Assembly (NCBI GenBank): GCA_002069025.1
Contig: MWBK01000061.1
Coordinates: 1 to 64,000 of the forward strand
Length of the DNA stretch: 64,000 nucleotides
From: Bacteroidetes bacterium ADurb.Bin302
Lineage (GTDB): Bacteria; Bacteroidota; Bacteroidia; Bacteroidales; Paludibacteraceae
Reading direction: 5' to 3'
The notes beneath the pieces were generated by a model. It was not told where the DNA came from, did not search any database, and worked only from the letters and a program-made list of their open reading frames with translations. How positions within the stretch are numbered: position 1 is the first letter of the stretch; every line of letters starts with the position of its first letter. The translations under genes were made by a program, and so were the position numbers. Below are positions 55,674 through 64,000 of the stretch, one piece after another.

Positions 55674-56780
55674 TTATAAAGGAATGAAAAAATTACCAGG
55701 TAAACATTTTATAATATCCTTACACTCAAGTGAAAGCAATATACTTTGTAATGAAGTTTCATTTTCAAAAAACTGATTTAATAAGTCTTTGTGCAACTTT
55801 TTTTCCTTCTTTATAATAGAGTAAACAGCCTGTTCTTTTTCTGTTAAATCATTAAATAAAGATGTTTGAATATATTTTATTTTGTTTTTATCCCACGACA
55901 TAAGATATTCTAAATCACTAAAAGATTCAATTAAGGCCGCTTTTTGTTGTTTAATTAATTGATTACAACCTTTAGACCAAGTATCATTAACCCTACCCGG
56001 AAAAGTAAAAATATCTCTATTGTACGAATGAGCAATATCTGCGGTAACTAATGCACCGCCTTTAGCTGCACTTTCTACTACAACCACAGCATCTGCTAAA
56101 CCTGCAATAATGCGATTGCGTTTTAAAAAATTTTGTCGTTCCGGAAAGGTACTAGATATACCTTCGGTTATGATACCCCCTTTTTCTACCATTAATTCAG
56201 CAACATGTTTGTGTGCACCCGGATAAATATGTGCAAAACCACCTGCCATAATTGCAATGGTTGGTAAATCGTTTTCTATTGCAGAAAGATGAGCGCAAAT
56301 GTCTATACCATAAGCTAATCCACTTATAATTGTAGTATCAGCTTGTCTTATAGAAACATCACGAACAAAATCTTGGCATAATTTTTTTCCATATTCGGTG
56401 GCATTGCGAGTACCTACAATAGATATATATTTACCATTTTCAAAATCAAAATGTCCTTTAGAGTATAACAAAACAGGGCAATCGGAGCATTCAAGCAGTT
56501 TCTTTGGAAAATTAGAATCTTTGTAAAAATGAAGATTAATCCTGTTGTCGTAGATATATTTAAGCTCTACTTCAGCTTTTTTTAATACATCATTAAATTG
56601 ACTTACAATACTTTCTGCCTTGCTTTGTCCTATTCCGGATAAAGAAGCCAATGAACGTGCTGATTGTCTTAACACGTTATCTGCGTTCTCAAAGTAATCA
56701 ATTAGTTTTTTTGTGTTTTGTGTACCAATTCCATCAATCAGAGTTAATGCAATGGTTTTTTGAATTAGTTGTTCTTCCAT
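55674..56780 (-). CDS. dprA: DNA-processing protein DprA
   Basis: Loads RecA on incoming single-stranded DNA in transformation, and is widely kept even where competence is unknown. The 368-residue product has an N-terminal helix-hairpin-helix/SAM-like region (LIDGIGTQNTKKLIDYF, SLSGIGQSKAESI), the Rossmann-like DprA domain with VGTRNATEYG, SGLAYGIDICAH, GGFAHIYPGAH and RNRIIAGLADAVVVVE, and a C-terminal winged-helix domain (about 300-368). Its 5' end overlaps the VanZ-like gene by 47 bases. Confidence 0.95.
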   Translation of the reverse strand: MEEQLIQKTIALTLIDGIGTQNTKKLIDYFENADNVLRQSARSLASLSGIGQSKAESIVSQFNDVLKKAEVELKYIYDNRINLHFYKDSNFPKKLLECSDCPVLLYSKGHFDFENGKYISIVGTRNATEYGKKLCQDFVRDVSIRQADTTIISGLAYGIDICAHLSAIENDLPTIAIMAGGFAHIYPGAHKHVAELMVEKGGIITEGISSTFPERQNFLKRNRIIAGLADAVVVVESAAKGGALVTADIAHSYNRDIFTFPGRVNDTWSKGCNQLIKQQKAALIESFSDLEYLMSWDKNKIKYIQTSLFNDLTEKEQAVYSIIKKEKKLHKDLLNQFFENETSLQSILLSLECKDIIKCLPGNFFIPL

Positions 56781-57132
56781 GAATAAATTTTATTAAGAAA
56801 AAGATGATTAGGCTTAAACTACAGCCGAGTAAATTTGCTAAAAAATCGGCAAAACTCGCGCTTCTTGGTGGAAATAGTATTTGTAATAATTCTAATATAC
56901 CACCAAGTATAATTGAATAAACAGCCGCAGGAATATATGGTCTGCGGTGTAAGTTTTTAATACTATCAAATAAAACAATTGTACACAAAAGGGCGTACAT
57001 GATAAGATGGACCCATTTATCGTAATAAGGAATCTTAGGAATTTCTATAGAAGAAGGCATTTTAATCATTGATAAGTATATAATAATAATGCTTATCAAT
57101 GATGTTTTCCAATATGCTTTAATAATATTCAT
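56734..57132 (-). CDS. VanZ-like family membrane protein
   Basis: A 132-residue protein with four membrane segments and the VanZ-like pattern YYDKWVHLIMYALLC (near residue 36), GGILELLQILFPPRSASFADFLANLLG (near 78). Function is unclear; VanZ gives low-level teicoplanin resistance in enterococci but most relatives are uncharacterised. Its stop lies 47 bases inside dprA, and its ATG overlaps hemW by 4 bases. Confidence 0.88.
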   Translation of the reverse strand: MNIIKAYWKTSLISIIIIYLSMIKMPSSIEIPKIPYYDKWVHLIMYALLCTIVLFDSIKNLHRRPYIPAAVYSIILGGILELLQILFPPRSASFADFLANLLGCSLSLIIFFLIKFIHGRTTNSKNHCINSD

Positions 57133-58232
57133 ATCATCAAATCGCGTATAATTCTATCGGATACAAAAATACCATTTTCGTTTAGCTTAATAAAATTATC
57201 TTGTTTACAGAGTAGGCCTTCTTTTGTGTATAAGTTAGAATTTTTAATACAATGATCTAAATATTTATTGTCGATATTATTTATGTTTATGCCTTCACAG
57301 GTACGTAATGATTTTATTATCAATTCATTATAAATATCGTCATCATTTAAAATTTCTTGTTCATAATATATTCCATTGTTTTTTACCGCTTGTTGATATT
57401 TATCTAGATTAGATAGGTTCCATTGTCTTGAATTGCACCCGTTGTAAGAGTGTGCACCGGCACCCAATCCTAAGTATTCGACATTTTTCCAATAAGAAGA
57501 ATTATGTATAGATCGAAATTCTGTTTTAGCAAAATTAGATATTTCATAGTGCTCAAAACCGCCACCAATTAAAGAATGTCTCAACGATTGAAATAATTCT
57601 AAACTAGTCTCTTCATCAACAGCTTTATTTCTCATTGAATACATTTTTGTACCTACTTCATAACTTAAATGATATGCTGATATATGTTGAACATTTAGTG
57701 ACAGAGCTTCTTGTATTGTCTTATTCCAAAGATCAATTTTTTGTTGAGGAAGTCCATACATAAGGTCAATACTGATATTGTTAAAATAATTGTCTTGAGC
57801 CATTTTTACGGCTTTTTTTGCTTGTTCAGCATTGTGTCGCCTATTTAGCATTACTAATTCATCATCCTGAAAAGATTGGATGCCAATGCTTAGACGATTG
57901 ATAGGTGTGTCACTAATTTTACAGAAAAAATCCTTCCGAATATCATCGGGGTTGCATTCTAAAGTAACTTCTTTAAGGTTGCTAAAATCGAAGTTTTTAT
58001 ATAGAGTATCAAATATTTTTGTTAAATTTTCTTTTGAAAGAAGAGAAGGGGTTCCTCCACCAAAATATATTGTATTAATATGTTTGTCTTTGATATAGTC
58101 TTTTCTTTGTATAATCTCTAAACAAACAGAATCAGTATATGAATCCATTTCCTCTAATCGGATGGTAGAAAAGAAATCACAGTAAGAGCAGCGTTGTGTA
58201 CAAAAAGGGACGTGTATGTAGATTCCGGCCAT
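57129..58232 (-). CDS. hemW: radical SAM protein HemW (heme chaperone, coproporphyrinogen oxidase-like)
   Basis: The N-terminus GIYIHVPFCTQRCSYCDFF has the radical SAM cluster cysteines C11, C15 and C18 (CxxxCxxC). GGGTPSLL binds SAM, and SIGIQSF and YGLPQQ are family motifs. HemW, unlike HemN, has CxxxCxxC without the fourth cysteine; here the residue after is D-F-F, fitting HemW. It probably delivers heme to respiratory proteins. The 367-residue length is normal. Confidence 0.92.
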   Translation of the reverse strand: MAGIYIHVPFCTQRCSYCDFFSTIRLEEMDSYTDSVCLEIIQRKDYIKDKHINTIYFGGGTPSLLSKENLTKIFDTLYKNFDFSNLKEVTLECNPDDIRKDFFCKISDTPINRLSIGIQSFQDDELVMLNRRHNAEQAKKAVKMAQDNYFNNISIDLMYGLPQQKIDLWNKTIQEALSLNVQHISAYHLSYEVGTKMYSMRNKAVDEETSLELFQSLRHSLIGGGFEHYEISNFAKTEFRSIHNSSYWKNVEYLGLGAGAHSYNGCNSRQWNLSNLDKYQQAVKNNGIYYEQEILNDDDIYNELIIKSLRTCEGININNIDNKYLDHCIKNSNLYTKEGLLCKQDNFIKLNENGIFVSDRIIRDLMI

Positions 58233-58234
58233 TT

Positions 58235-59134
58235 CTATTTAATAGCAAAACTTTTTGATCCTATTAAATTGCCTTCCATAAAAATAGCAATGCTGTATGT
58301 ACCGGTAGTAAGTTTTTCTTGAATAGGATAATATATACAAACATGAACGGCTTCTCCACCATATTCAATCTCTTTCTTGCCGGAAAATTCTATCTGATTA
58401 CCTTCGAAATTAAAGGTGTTTTGCCCGGGTAAAGTCATCAACTCTTCTTTATAATCTGTAATACGCATATAAACCATTTTTTTACCCCGTTCTGCTGTGA
58501 TGTTTCTGAGAATATCAAAGCAAATTTCAAAACTTGCAGTTTTTCTAAGGCTTTTTGTTGGTTGGCCCTTTTCGTTTAGCAGACTTATATTGATATTACT
58601 AGCCTCTAATATGGCTGCCATACTGACTTTTTTATCTAACTCTGCTGCTTCAGCAGCTTTTTGTTCCAATTCCTTGGCCGTTTGTTCGTATTGTTGTCTA
58701 ACCTGATAATTTTCTTTTTGTAAGTTTTGATTTAAAGCGTTAAGAGAATCAACTTTTTCAACATAAGATTTAAGAACACCTCGAACAGTGCTTAATTCTT
58801 TTTTCAATTCACCAATACGACGTGTATTAGTTGCTTTTACTGTTTTTAATTCTTGCAATAATTGCTGTACTTTTTGCTTTTCATTATCAATTAATTTAAG
58901 TAAAGAGTCATTACTTGTGTTAATGTAAAAGTTTTCGTATTCATGAGCTATTTGTTCGAATTCTTCTACAGATTGCTGTTTTTCAAACTCCATTTCGGCT
59001 GTCACAGAACTTAGTTCCTGAGTTTTTTCTTGTAAGTCCTTATGCTGTAGGAAAAACAAAACTCCTAAAGCAATCACAGCAATACTCAGAATAATTGAGA
59101 TGATGATTGGTATGTTTTTGGAAGAATTTTTCAT
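58235..59134 (-). CDS. membrane-anchored coiled-coil protein of unknown function
   Basis: A 299-residue protein: one N-terminal membrane helix (about 9-29), a long coiled coil (about 32-175, rich in E, Q, K and L), and a C-terminal beta domain of about 120 residues (FEICFDILRNITAERGKKMVYMRITDY ... TGTYSIAIFMEGNLIGSKSF). The C-terminal part probably faces the periplasm. No family I can name; conserved-looking in Bacteroidota. It lies 2 bases upstream of hemW. A TAATTTTG box is on the minus strand at 59160-59153. Confidence 0.82.
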   Translation of the reverse strand: MKNSSKNIPIIISIILSIAVIALGVLFFLQHKDLQEKTQELSSVTAEMEFEKQQSVEEFEQIAHEYENFYINTSNDSLLKLIDNEKQKVQQLLQELKTVKATNTRRIGELKKELSTVRGVLKSYVEKVDSLNALNQNLQKENYQVRQQYEQTAKELEQKAAEAAELDKKVSMAAILEASNINISLLNEKGQPTKSLRKTASFEICFDILRNITAERGKKMVYMRITDYKEELMTLPGQNTFNFEGNQIEFSGKKEIEYGGEAVHVCIYYPIQEKLTTGTYSIAIFMEGNLIGSKSFAIK

Positions 59135-59173
59135 TGCTCGTTAAAGTTTCGGCAAAATTAATCAATTTTTTAG

Positions 59174-59181
59174 TACTTTTG
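59174..59181 (+). promoter_or_regulatory. -7 box upstream of ychF
   Basis: TACTTTTG at 59174-59181, 27 bases before the ychF ATG at 59209; -33 poorly conserved. Confidence 0.45.
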
Positions 59182-59208
59182 CAGCCTTAAATCCTAAAAA
59201 TAAACAAG

Positions 59209-60309
59209 ATGTCTTTACAATGTGGAATTGTTGGATTACCTAACGTAGGAAAATCTACATTATTCAATTGTTTGTCTAATGCCAAAGCTCAGGCTGCTAA
59301 TTTTCCTTTTTGTACTATAGAGCCCAATGTAGGCGTAATTACAGTTCCTGATGAGCGTTTAACTGCATTAGCAGAACTTATACATCCACAACGTATAGTT
59401 CCAACAACAGTTGAAGTTGTTGATATTGCAGGTCTGGTAAAAGGAGCTAGCAAGGGCGAAGGCTTGGGAAATAAATTCTTGGCTAACATTAGAGAAACAG
59501 ATGCAATAATTCATGTTTTAAGATGCTTTGATGATGCCAATGTAACCCATGTTGACGGAAGTGTAAATCCTGTTAGAGACAAAGAAATCATAGACACAGA
59601 ATTGCAATTAAAGGATTTAGAAACAGTTGAAAGCAGAATTATTAAAGTTCAAAAACAGGCACAGAGTGGGGGTGATAAGACGGCAAAGACGATACTTGAG
59701 ATCTTATTTAAATATAAAGAAGTTCTGTTACAAGGGAAGTCTGCAAGAACTCTTGTTTTAGATAAGGAAGAGCGCAAATTGACTAAAGACTTTTGTTTGC
59801 TTACAGATAAGCCGATTCTTTATGTTTGCAATGTTGATGAGGCTAGTGCTGTTAACGGCAATCACTACGTTGATGAATTGAAAGCGTCTTTAAAGGATGA
59901 AAATGCAGAGATATTAATTGTTGCAGCTGCAACGGAAGCTGATATTGCAGAACTTGAAACTTATGAAGAGCGACAAATGTTTTTAGAAGAAGTCGGTTTG
60001 AAAGAATCCGGAGTTTCTCGATTAATTAAAGCTGCATACAAATTGTTGGATTTACAAACATATTTGACGGCAGGCGAGCCTGAAGTTCGTGCTTGGACAT
60101 TTAGAAAAGGCTGGAAGGCTCCACAATGTGCAGGTGTAATACACACAGACTTTGAGAAAGGCTTTATACGGGCCGAGGTTATCAAGTATGAGGATTATAT
60201 ATCATTGGGGTCAGAAAGTGCCTGTAAAGAGGCCGGAAAGATATATGTGGAAGGGAAGGACTATGAAGTGCAAGATGGCGATATAATGCATTTCCGTTTC
60301 AACGTTTAG
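59209..60309 (+). CDS. ychF: redox-regulated ATPase YchF (Obg family)
   Basis: The 366-residue TRAFAC P-loop protein has G1 GLPNVGKSTLF, G3 DIAGLVKGASKG and the unusual G4 N-V-D-E (CNVDEAS) that gives ATP rather than GTP preference in this family. A coiled-coil insertion (about 130-200) and a C-terminal TGS domain (AGEPEVRAWTFRKGWKAPQCAGVIHTDFEKGFIRAEV) complete it. Monocistronic, followed by a strong terminator. Confidence 0.96.
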   Translation: MSLQCGIVGLPNVGKSTLFNCLSNAKAQAANFPFCTIEPNVGVITVPDERLTALAELIHPQRIVPTTVEVVDIAGLVKGASKGEGLGNKFLANIRETDAIIHVLRCFDDANVTHVDGSVNPVRDKEIIDTELQLKDLETVESRIIKVQKQAQSGGDKTAKTILEILFKYKEVLLQGKSARTLVLDKEERKLTKDFCLLTDKPILYVCNVDEASAVNGNHYVDELKASLKDENAEILIVAAATEADIAELETYEERQMFLEEVGLKESGVSRLIKAAYKLLDLQTYLTAGEPEVRAWTFRKGWKAPQCAGVIHTDFEKGFIRAEVIKYEDYISLGSESACKEAGKIYVEGKDYEVQDGDIMHFRFNV

Positions 60310-60327
60310 AAATACTAAATATTAAAT

Positions 60328-60364
60328 AAAAACCACATGGATTTTTTGTTTCCATGTGGTTTTT
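60328..60364. terminator. bidirectional terminator between ychF and the regulator gene
   Basis: AAAAACCACATGGA (60328-60341) and TCCATGTGGTTTTT (60351-60364) pair perfectly over 14 bases with a 9-base loop; T and A tracts serve both convergent genes. Confidence 0.92.
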
Positions 60365-60369
60365 ATTTT

Positions 60370-63243
60370 CTAAAAGTTCTGTAAGAATTCTGTAAGATTT
60401 GTGTCCCTATCTAAATTAAGTTTTTTGCGTAATCTATAACGACCAATTTCTACGCCTCTAACTGAGATATTTAAAAGAGGTGCAATATCTTTACTTACAA
60501 GATTCATTTTTAGGTATGCACATAGTTTCTTATCGCTTACGGTAAGTCCTTTGTATTGTTCACTCAAACGCTTCATAAAGTCTTGGTGAATATTGTCAAA
60601 GTTTTGTTCAAACTTCATCCAATCGTCGTCGTGTTCTATGTTTGAGTTAATGGAATGTACTAATCGAGTTAGTTTTTTTGAAATAGACTTTCCTTCTTCA
60701 CTATTTGATAAGCCGCCGGCAATCTTGCTGATTTCATCTTTTATGTCAATTAGAACTTCATTTTTACGGATTAAGTTCATTGTTGAACTGGCTAATTCGT
60801 TGCTTTTATAAACAAGTTCACTCGAAAGTTGTTCGTTTTTAAGAGCAATAATTTCTTTCTCTTTTTCGGCAGACTCTTCTTCATGCAATTTTTTTTGAGC
60901 CTCCATTTGTTTCTTGTTTTCATTTTCAAGCAAGCTTTCTTTGTATTGGATATATTTGCGTAGCAGCAACAATAAACCAATTAAAAGTAAGAAATATATG
61001 GCATATGCCCAGAAAGAGCGATACCATGGTGGAGATATCGTGAATGTATATTCTGTAAATGAACTTTCTGAATTACGATTAAATGTCTTTACTTGGAATG
61101 TGTAAGTGCCTTCGTGCAAGTTAGTGTATTCTCTACTTGAAGATAAGTTTGGTTTTGACCAATTATCTTCGTAATTGAGCAGACGAGTAGAGTAGAGGGT
61201 TTGATTGTTTTTATTTGATGAGAAACTAACCGTACCAAACGTAAATCTTAATGAGTTGTCGCTATATGGTATTTTAATTGGCGCAAACTCTTCAGTTGTT
61301 TTAAGATATTGACTAGTAATGTTTTTCTCACTTTTTGTTGAGTAAATTTGGCGAATAAAGACATCAAACAAATTTGTTTTATCCAACATTTCCAGATTAA
61401 CCAATGTAAATCCCTCTTCATTAGATACAAGTATATTTTCTGAGTCTAGAGCATTTAGGTCAAAATATTCGTACAATAGTTCTTCCGGTATAGAAAAACA
61501 TTTATTGGGATTACATGTATACACATCATCTTTTTGTTTTATGGCAAGACCAATCTGATCAAATTTAACGAACCATAATCTGTCATCTTGGTATTCTTTT
61601 AAAGAATAATATTGTCCTCCTCCTAATAAACTATTAGTAAGTTGAGTATTAACATCCATGAAGTCTGTTGCAGAGTTGTATCTATGTAAGCCGTCTTCTG
61701 CAGCAAATATCAAATCTCCGTTCACACTGAAAACGGAAATATGTTCATTTGTTGGGAATCCTTTTTCAGTGCCATAGAATTTTACACTTTCGGCTTTTTT
61801 TAAATCCTTAGACAGATGTATTCTGTAAACTCCTTTTAAACCATGACTCATCCAAATATCACCGGCTTCATCTTGTTCAAATAAGCGGGAAGATTCATTA
61901 AAACCTTCAATATTATGTGAGAAAACCCAAAATCCATCTTGTTTTTTCATCAAAAAGAAACCATTATAGTGGCCTGCTATCAAATAATTAGGATTACTAC
62001 GCAGTTTTTGTATAGTCCAAACACCTTCAATGTTTGCAATTTTGCGCGAATATTTACCATTTATCTCAAATAGTCCTTTGTGATGGCAGCAATAAATATG
62101 ATTATCAATCTGTTTGATTGCATATACCTGACCTTGAGTTCCATCAATAGTTTCAATGGCTCCTATTTCACTATTAGCATACTTTGTAACAAACAATCCT
62201 TGGTTTGTGCCTAAATATAAATCTGATCCAACAATTAAAGAACAATAGCCACTACCATAGGGATTATTTTGTGCAAATAATGAACGGAATGGCGAGTTTA
62301 TTTTTACATAGTCAATACCCTTGTCTAGTCCTAACCACAAATTACCTTCCATATCAAAGTCTAGGCTTAAAACAGTATTGTTTTGTAAGCCGGAATCCAT
62401 ATTGATAATTGTGTATTCCTTTGTTTTTAGATTTAAAACAACAACACCATTTTGTACAGTACCAACTGCAAGTGTTTGACCATTAATTTCTGCGCAAAAT
62501 GCTTGATATTTAATCAAAATGTCGTTAATAGGAAGTGTAGATTTCTTCATTTCACCATTTTGGTAATCGTATATTCCATGACTTTCGGTGATGAATGCGA
62601 TAGCATTGTCTTCCATTGGTAGAATGGCGCAAACGCTTTTATTCTGTAATTCCTCGCAATTAGGAAGTGAAATGAAACTTGTACCAATTAAAACAAAAAC
62701 GCCATCTGTGTCAGATGTTAGATAAAGTGCGTTATTAAAAACTGCTGAGAATTTGATTTTTGCAGGAGTATCCAATTTAGTTATTTGTCCATTTTCATAG
62801 AAGAAAATTTGATTTGTTCCTTGAAAAACAATACTGTTGTTAAGTATACTAATGTGCCATATTTCACCGAACGTCAGGTCTTTCTCCGGTAGGAGAGCTG
62901 ATAATGATTCGTATTCTGATAAGCCATTTCTTTGAGCTTTAAAAACTCCGAATTCGTTATATGCGCCAACGTAAATATCGCCTGCCGGAGTAATTTTTAA
63001 TGATCTGACATTATTGCCTGAACCCGGAAATTGAGATGAAGTCCATCTTATTCCGTCATAAGACAACAGTCCATTCATATTGGCAAAATACATCAAGCCA
63101 TTACGTTGTTGAGATACACCCCAGTTCTGTGCACCTAACTTGTAGTCCATCTTGTAGAAATTCTGAATGGGCTGACGAATTGTTGCACTTACTGATGCCA
63201 GTATGCTTAAAAAAACAATTAGGACAGTTAGTAGCCGTTTCAT
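60370..63243 (-). CDS. membrane-spanning transcriptional regulator: beta-propeller, Y_Y_Y domain and HTH
   Basis: A 957-residue protein: signal peptide (about 1-20), a periplasmic beta-propeller made of two-component-regulator-propeller-like repeats (about 25-600), a triple-tyrosine domain (about 660-735, YTFQVKTFNRNSESSFTEYTF), a membrane segment (about 745-765), a coiled coil (about 770-830) and a C-terminal LuxR-like helix-turn-helix (LTVSDKKLCAYLKMNLVSKDIAPLLNISVRGVEIGRYRLRKKL). No kinase domain is present, so it reads an extracytoplasmic signal and binds DNA in one polypeptide. Target genes are unknown; deoC lies 57 bases upstream in the same direction. Confidence 0.87.
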   Translation of the reverse strand: MKRLLTVLIVFLSILASVSATIRQPIQNFYKMDYKLGAQNWGVSQQRNGLMYFANMNGLLSYDGIRWTSSQFPGSGNNVRSLKITPAGDIYVGAYNEFGVFKAQRNGLSEYESLSALLPEKDLTFGEIWHISILNNSIVFQGTNQIFFYENGQITKLDTPAKIKFSAVFNNALYLTSDTDGVFVLIGTSFISLPNCEELQNKSVCAILPMEDNAIAFITESHGIYDYQNGEMKKSTLPINDILIKYQAFCAEINGQTLAVGTVQNGVVVLNLKTKEYTIINMDSGLQNNTVLSLDFDMEGNLWLGLDKGIDYVKINSPFRSLFAQNNPYGSGYCSLIVGSDLYLGTNQGLFVTKYANSEIGAIETIDGTQGQVYAIKQIDNHIYCCHHKGLFEINGKYSRKIANIEGVWTIQKLRSNPNYLIAGHYNGFFLMKKQDGFWVFSHNIEGFNESSRLFEQDEAGDIWMSHGLKGVYRIHLSKDLKKAESVKFYGTEKGFPTNEHISVFSVNGDLIFAAEDGLHRYNSATDFMDVNTQLTNSLLGGGQYYSLKEYQDDRLWFVKFDQIGLAIKQKDDVYTCNPNKCFSIPEELLYEYFDLNALDSENILVSNEEGFTLVNLEMLDKTNLFDVFIRQIYSTKSEKNITSQYLKTTEEFAPIKIPYSDNSLRFTFGTVSFSSNKNNQTLYSTRLLNYEDNWSKPNLSSSREYTNLHEGTYTFQVKTFNRNSESSFTEYTFTISPPWYRSFWAYAIYFLLLIGLLLLLRKYIQYKESLLENENKKQMEAQKKLHEEESAEKEKEIIALKNEQLSSELVYKSNELASSTMNLIRKNEVLIDIKDEISKIAGGLSNSEEGKSISKKLTRLVHSINSNIEHDDDWMKFEQNFDNIHQDFMKRLSEQYKGLTVSDKKLCAYLKMNLVSKDIAPLLNISVRGVEIGRYRLRKKLNLDRDTNLTEFLQNF

Positions 63244-63300
63244 AAGTATTTAATTTAAGGTTTTCTTGTACAAATTACTTCACATAAAAGTATATAGTTG

Positions 63301-64000
63301 CTAAAAATAGTTATTCTCTTCCTTCAAAATGCCGCTAATTAATTCGTTTGCTAGTCGGCTTGCACCAAAACGAAGATATTCATTATTCAACCATTCTTCA
63401 CCTAAAACATCTTTTATTATGGTGTAGTATAATAGAGCATCTTGCGTTTTGTTTATACCGCCTGCTATTTTGATGCCATGTTGTATTCCTGTTTTTTCGT
63501 AATATGCTTTTATTGCTAAACACATTGTGTAAACAGAGTATATATCAGTAGATCCTTCCTTGCCTGTACTTGTTTTAATATAGTCAGCTCCAGCCTCCAT
63601 TGCAATTATTGATGCTTTGAAGATGTTCTCGTATGTGTTAAGTAATGCTGTTTCCAATATCACCTTTAGAGTATATTCGTGGACTGCTGCTTTTATCTCC
63701 TGAATCTCGTCGAAAATATAATCGTAATTACCAATTAAGAATTGTCCAACAGGTAGAACCATATCTATTTCTGTTGCTCCATCTGAAATAGCAAGTGCTG
63801 ATTCTGCAAGTTTAACAGCTGTGAATGTCTGGGATGAAGGGAAGCCGATTACGCTTGTTATGCCGATTTCTTCAATAAGTAAACTTTTTACAGTTTCTAC
63901 ACATACAGGATACACACAAATTCCTGCGAGTTTTGGAAGTTCCGGTATTTTTTCATTTAGAAGATTTACTTTTTCAACAAGTGATTCAATTGTTTTTTCG
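63301..64000 (-). CDS. deoC: deoxyribose-phosphate aldolase, 5' end outside window
   Basis: Class I aldolase splitting deoxyribose 5-phosphate into acetaldehyde and glyceraldehyde 3-phosphate. The frame is open to the window edge (residues EKTIESLVEKVNLLNEKIP upstream of LAGICVYPVCVE), so the start lies beyond base 64000. Signatures are IGFPSSQT, the Schiff-base lysine in DYIKTSTGKEG and the second lysine in GIKIAGGINKT. The encoded C-terminal part (about 230 residues) is otherwise intact. Possibly co-transcribed with the regulator gene downstream. Confidence 0.93.
   Translation of the reverse strand, partial: EKTIESLVEKVNLLNEKIPELPKLAGICVYPVCVETVKSLLIEEIGITSVIGFPSSQTFTAVKLAESALAISDGATEIDMVLPVGQFLIGNYDYIFDEIQEIKAAVHEYTLKVILETALLNTYENIFKASIIAMEAGADYIKTSTGKEGSTDIYSVYTMCLAIKAYYEKTGIQHGIKIAGGINKTQDALLYYTIIKDVLGEEWLNNEYLRFGASRLANELISGILKEENNYF

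Overview
The window is chromosomal DNA from a member of the Bacteroidota, most likely order Bacteroidales; I cannot name a species. Evidence: AT-rich sequence, almost no Shine-Dalgarno sites, many promoters of the Bacteroidota form (TTG or TTTG, 19-21 bases, then TAnnTTTG), type IX secretion genes (porX, porE), the RprX/RprY two-component pair, a Bacteroidota-type PBP2/RodA/MreBCD cluster followed by purH, DUF4254 and DUF4294 proteins, an EpsG-type polymerase and a GxxExxY protein. The standard genetic code is used. Nearly all genes are intact housekeeping or envelope genes; no prophage, insertion sequence, CRISPR array or plasmid function was seen.

Layout. 1-1.3 kb: the 5' part of menA (minus), then a small cassette with a GxxExxY nuclease-like gene held between imperfect inverted repeats, next to the 3' remnant of a broken gene. 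1.3-9.2 kb (plus): tRNA-Leu, tig, clpP-clpX, recQ, then an astacin-type lipoprotein protease with a small partner lipoprotein. 9.2-17.7 kb: rsmA diverges from a plus run of GtrA-like protein, flippase-like membrane protein, porX, LD-carboxypeptidase and CPBP protease; an unknown gene, a short-chain prenyl synthase and ddl lie on the minus strand. 17.9-26.4 kb: gyrB, a LOG-family enzyme, DUF4254 and lipopolysaccharide-type glycosyltransferases, with an O-antigen ligase-like protein and a glycosyltransferase on the minus strand, then a second prenyl synthase. 26.4-34.1 kb (minus): an RRM protein and the elongation cluster mreB-mreC-mreD-mrdA-rodA behind purH. 34.2-41.6 kb (minus): folA, thyA, the operon rprX-rprY-porE, a THUMP methyltransferase and a small membrane protein. 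41.6-50.7 kb (minus): a surface polysaccharide cluster (flippase, EpsG polymerase, four glycosyltransferases, one NAD-dependent epimerase) directly behind proS. 50.7-64 kb: DUF4294, a pair of probable outer-membrane proteins of which one carries a ComEA-like helix-hairpin-helix region, nadA, dprA-vanZ-hemW in one minus-strand run, ychF, a 957-residue membrane-spanning regulator and a truncated deoC.

The least explained signal is a pair of almost identical noncoding cassettes at about 34.73-34.83 kb and 55.55-55.66 kb. Each has a 17-base dyad, a Bacteroidota promoter, a roughly 70-nt transcript with a conserved hairpin (loop AUUUUAAGGUUA), and its own intrinsic terminator. Both stop a few bases before the stop codon of a convergent gene (thyA, dprA). 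They look like two copies of a free-standing small RNA gene. Other points of interest are the inverted-repeat GxxExxY cassette, a cluster of ACATTTGAC repeats upstream of rprX, the translational coupling of rprXY to porE, a perfect 20-bp palindrome forming face-to-face promoters, and promoters placed so close to ATG codons that leaderless mRNAs are likely.
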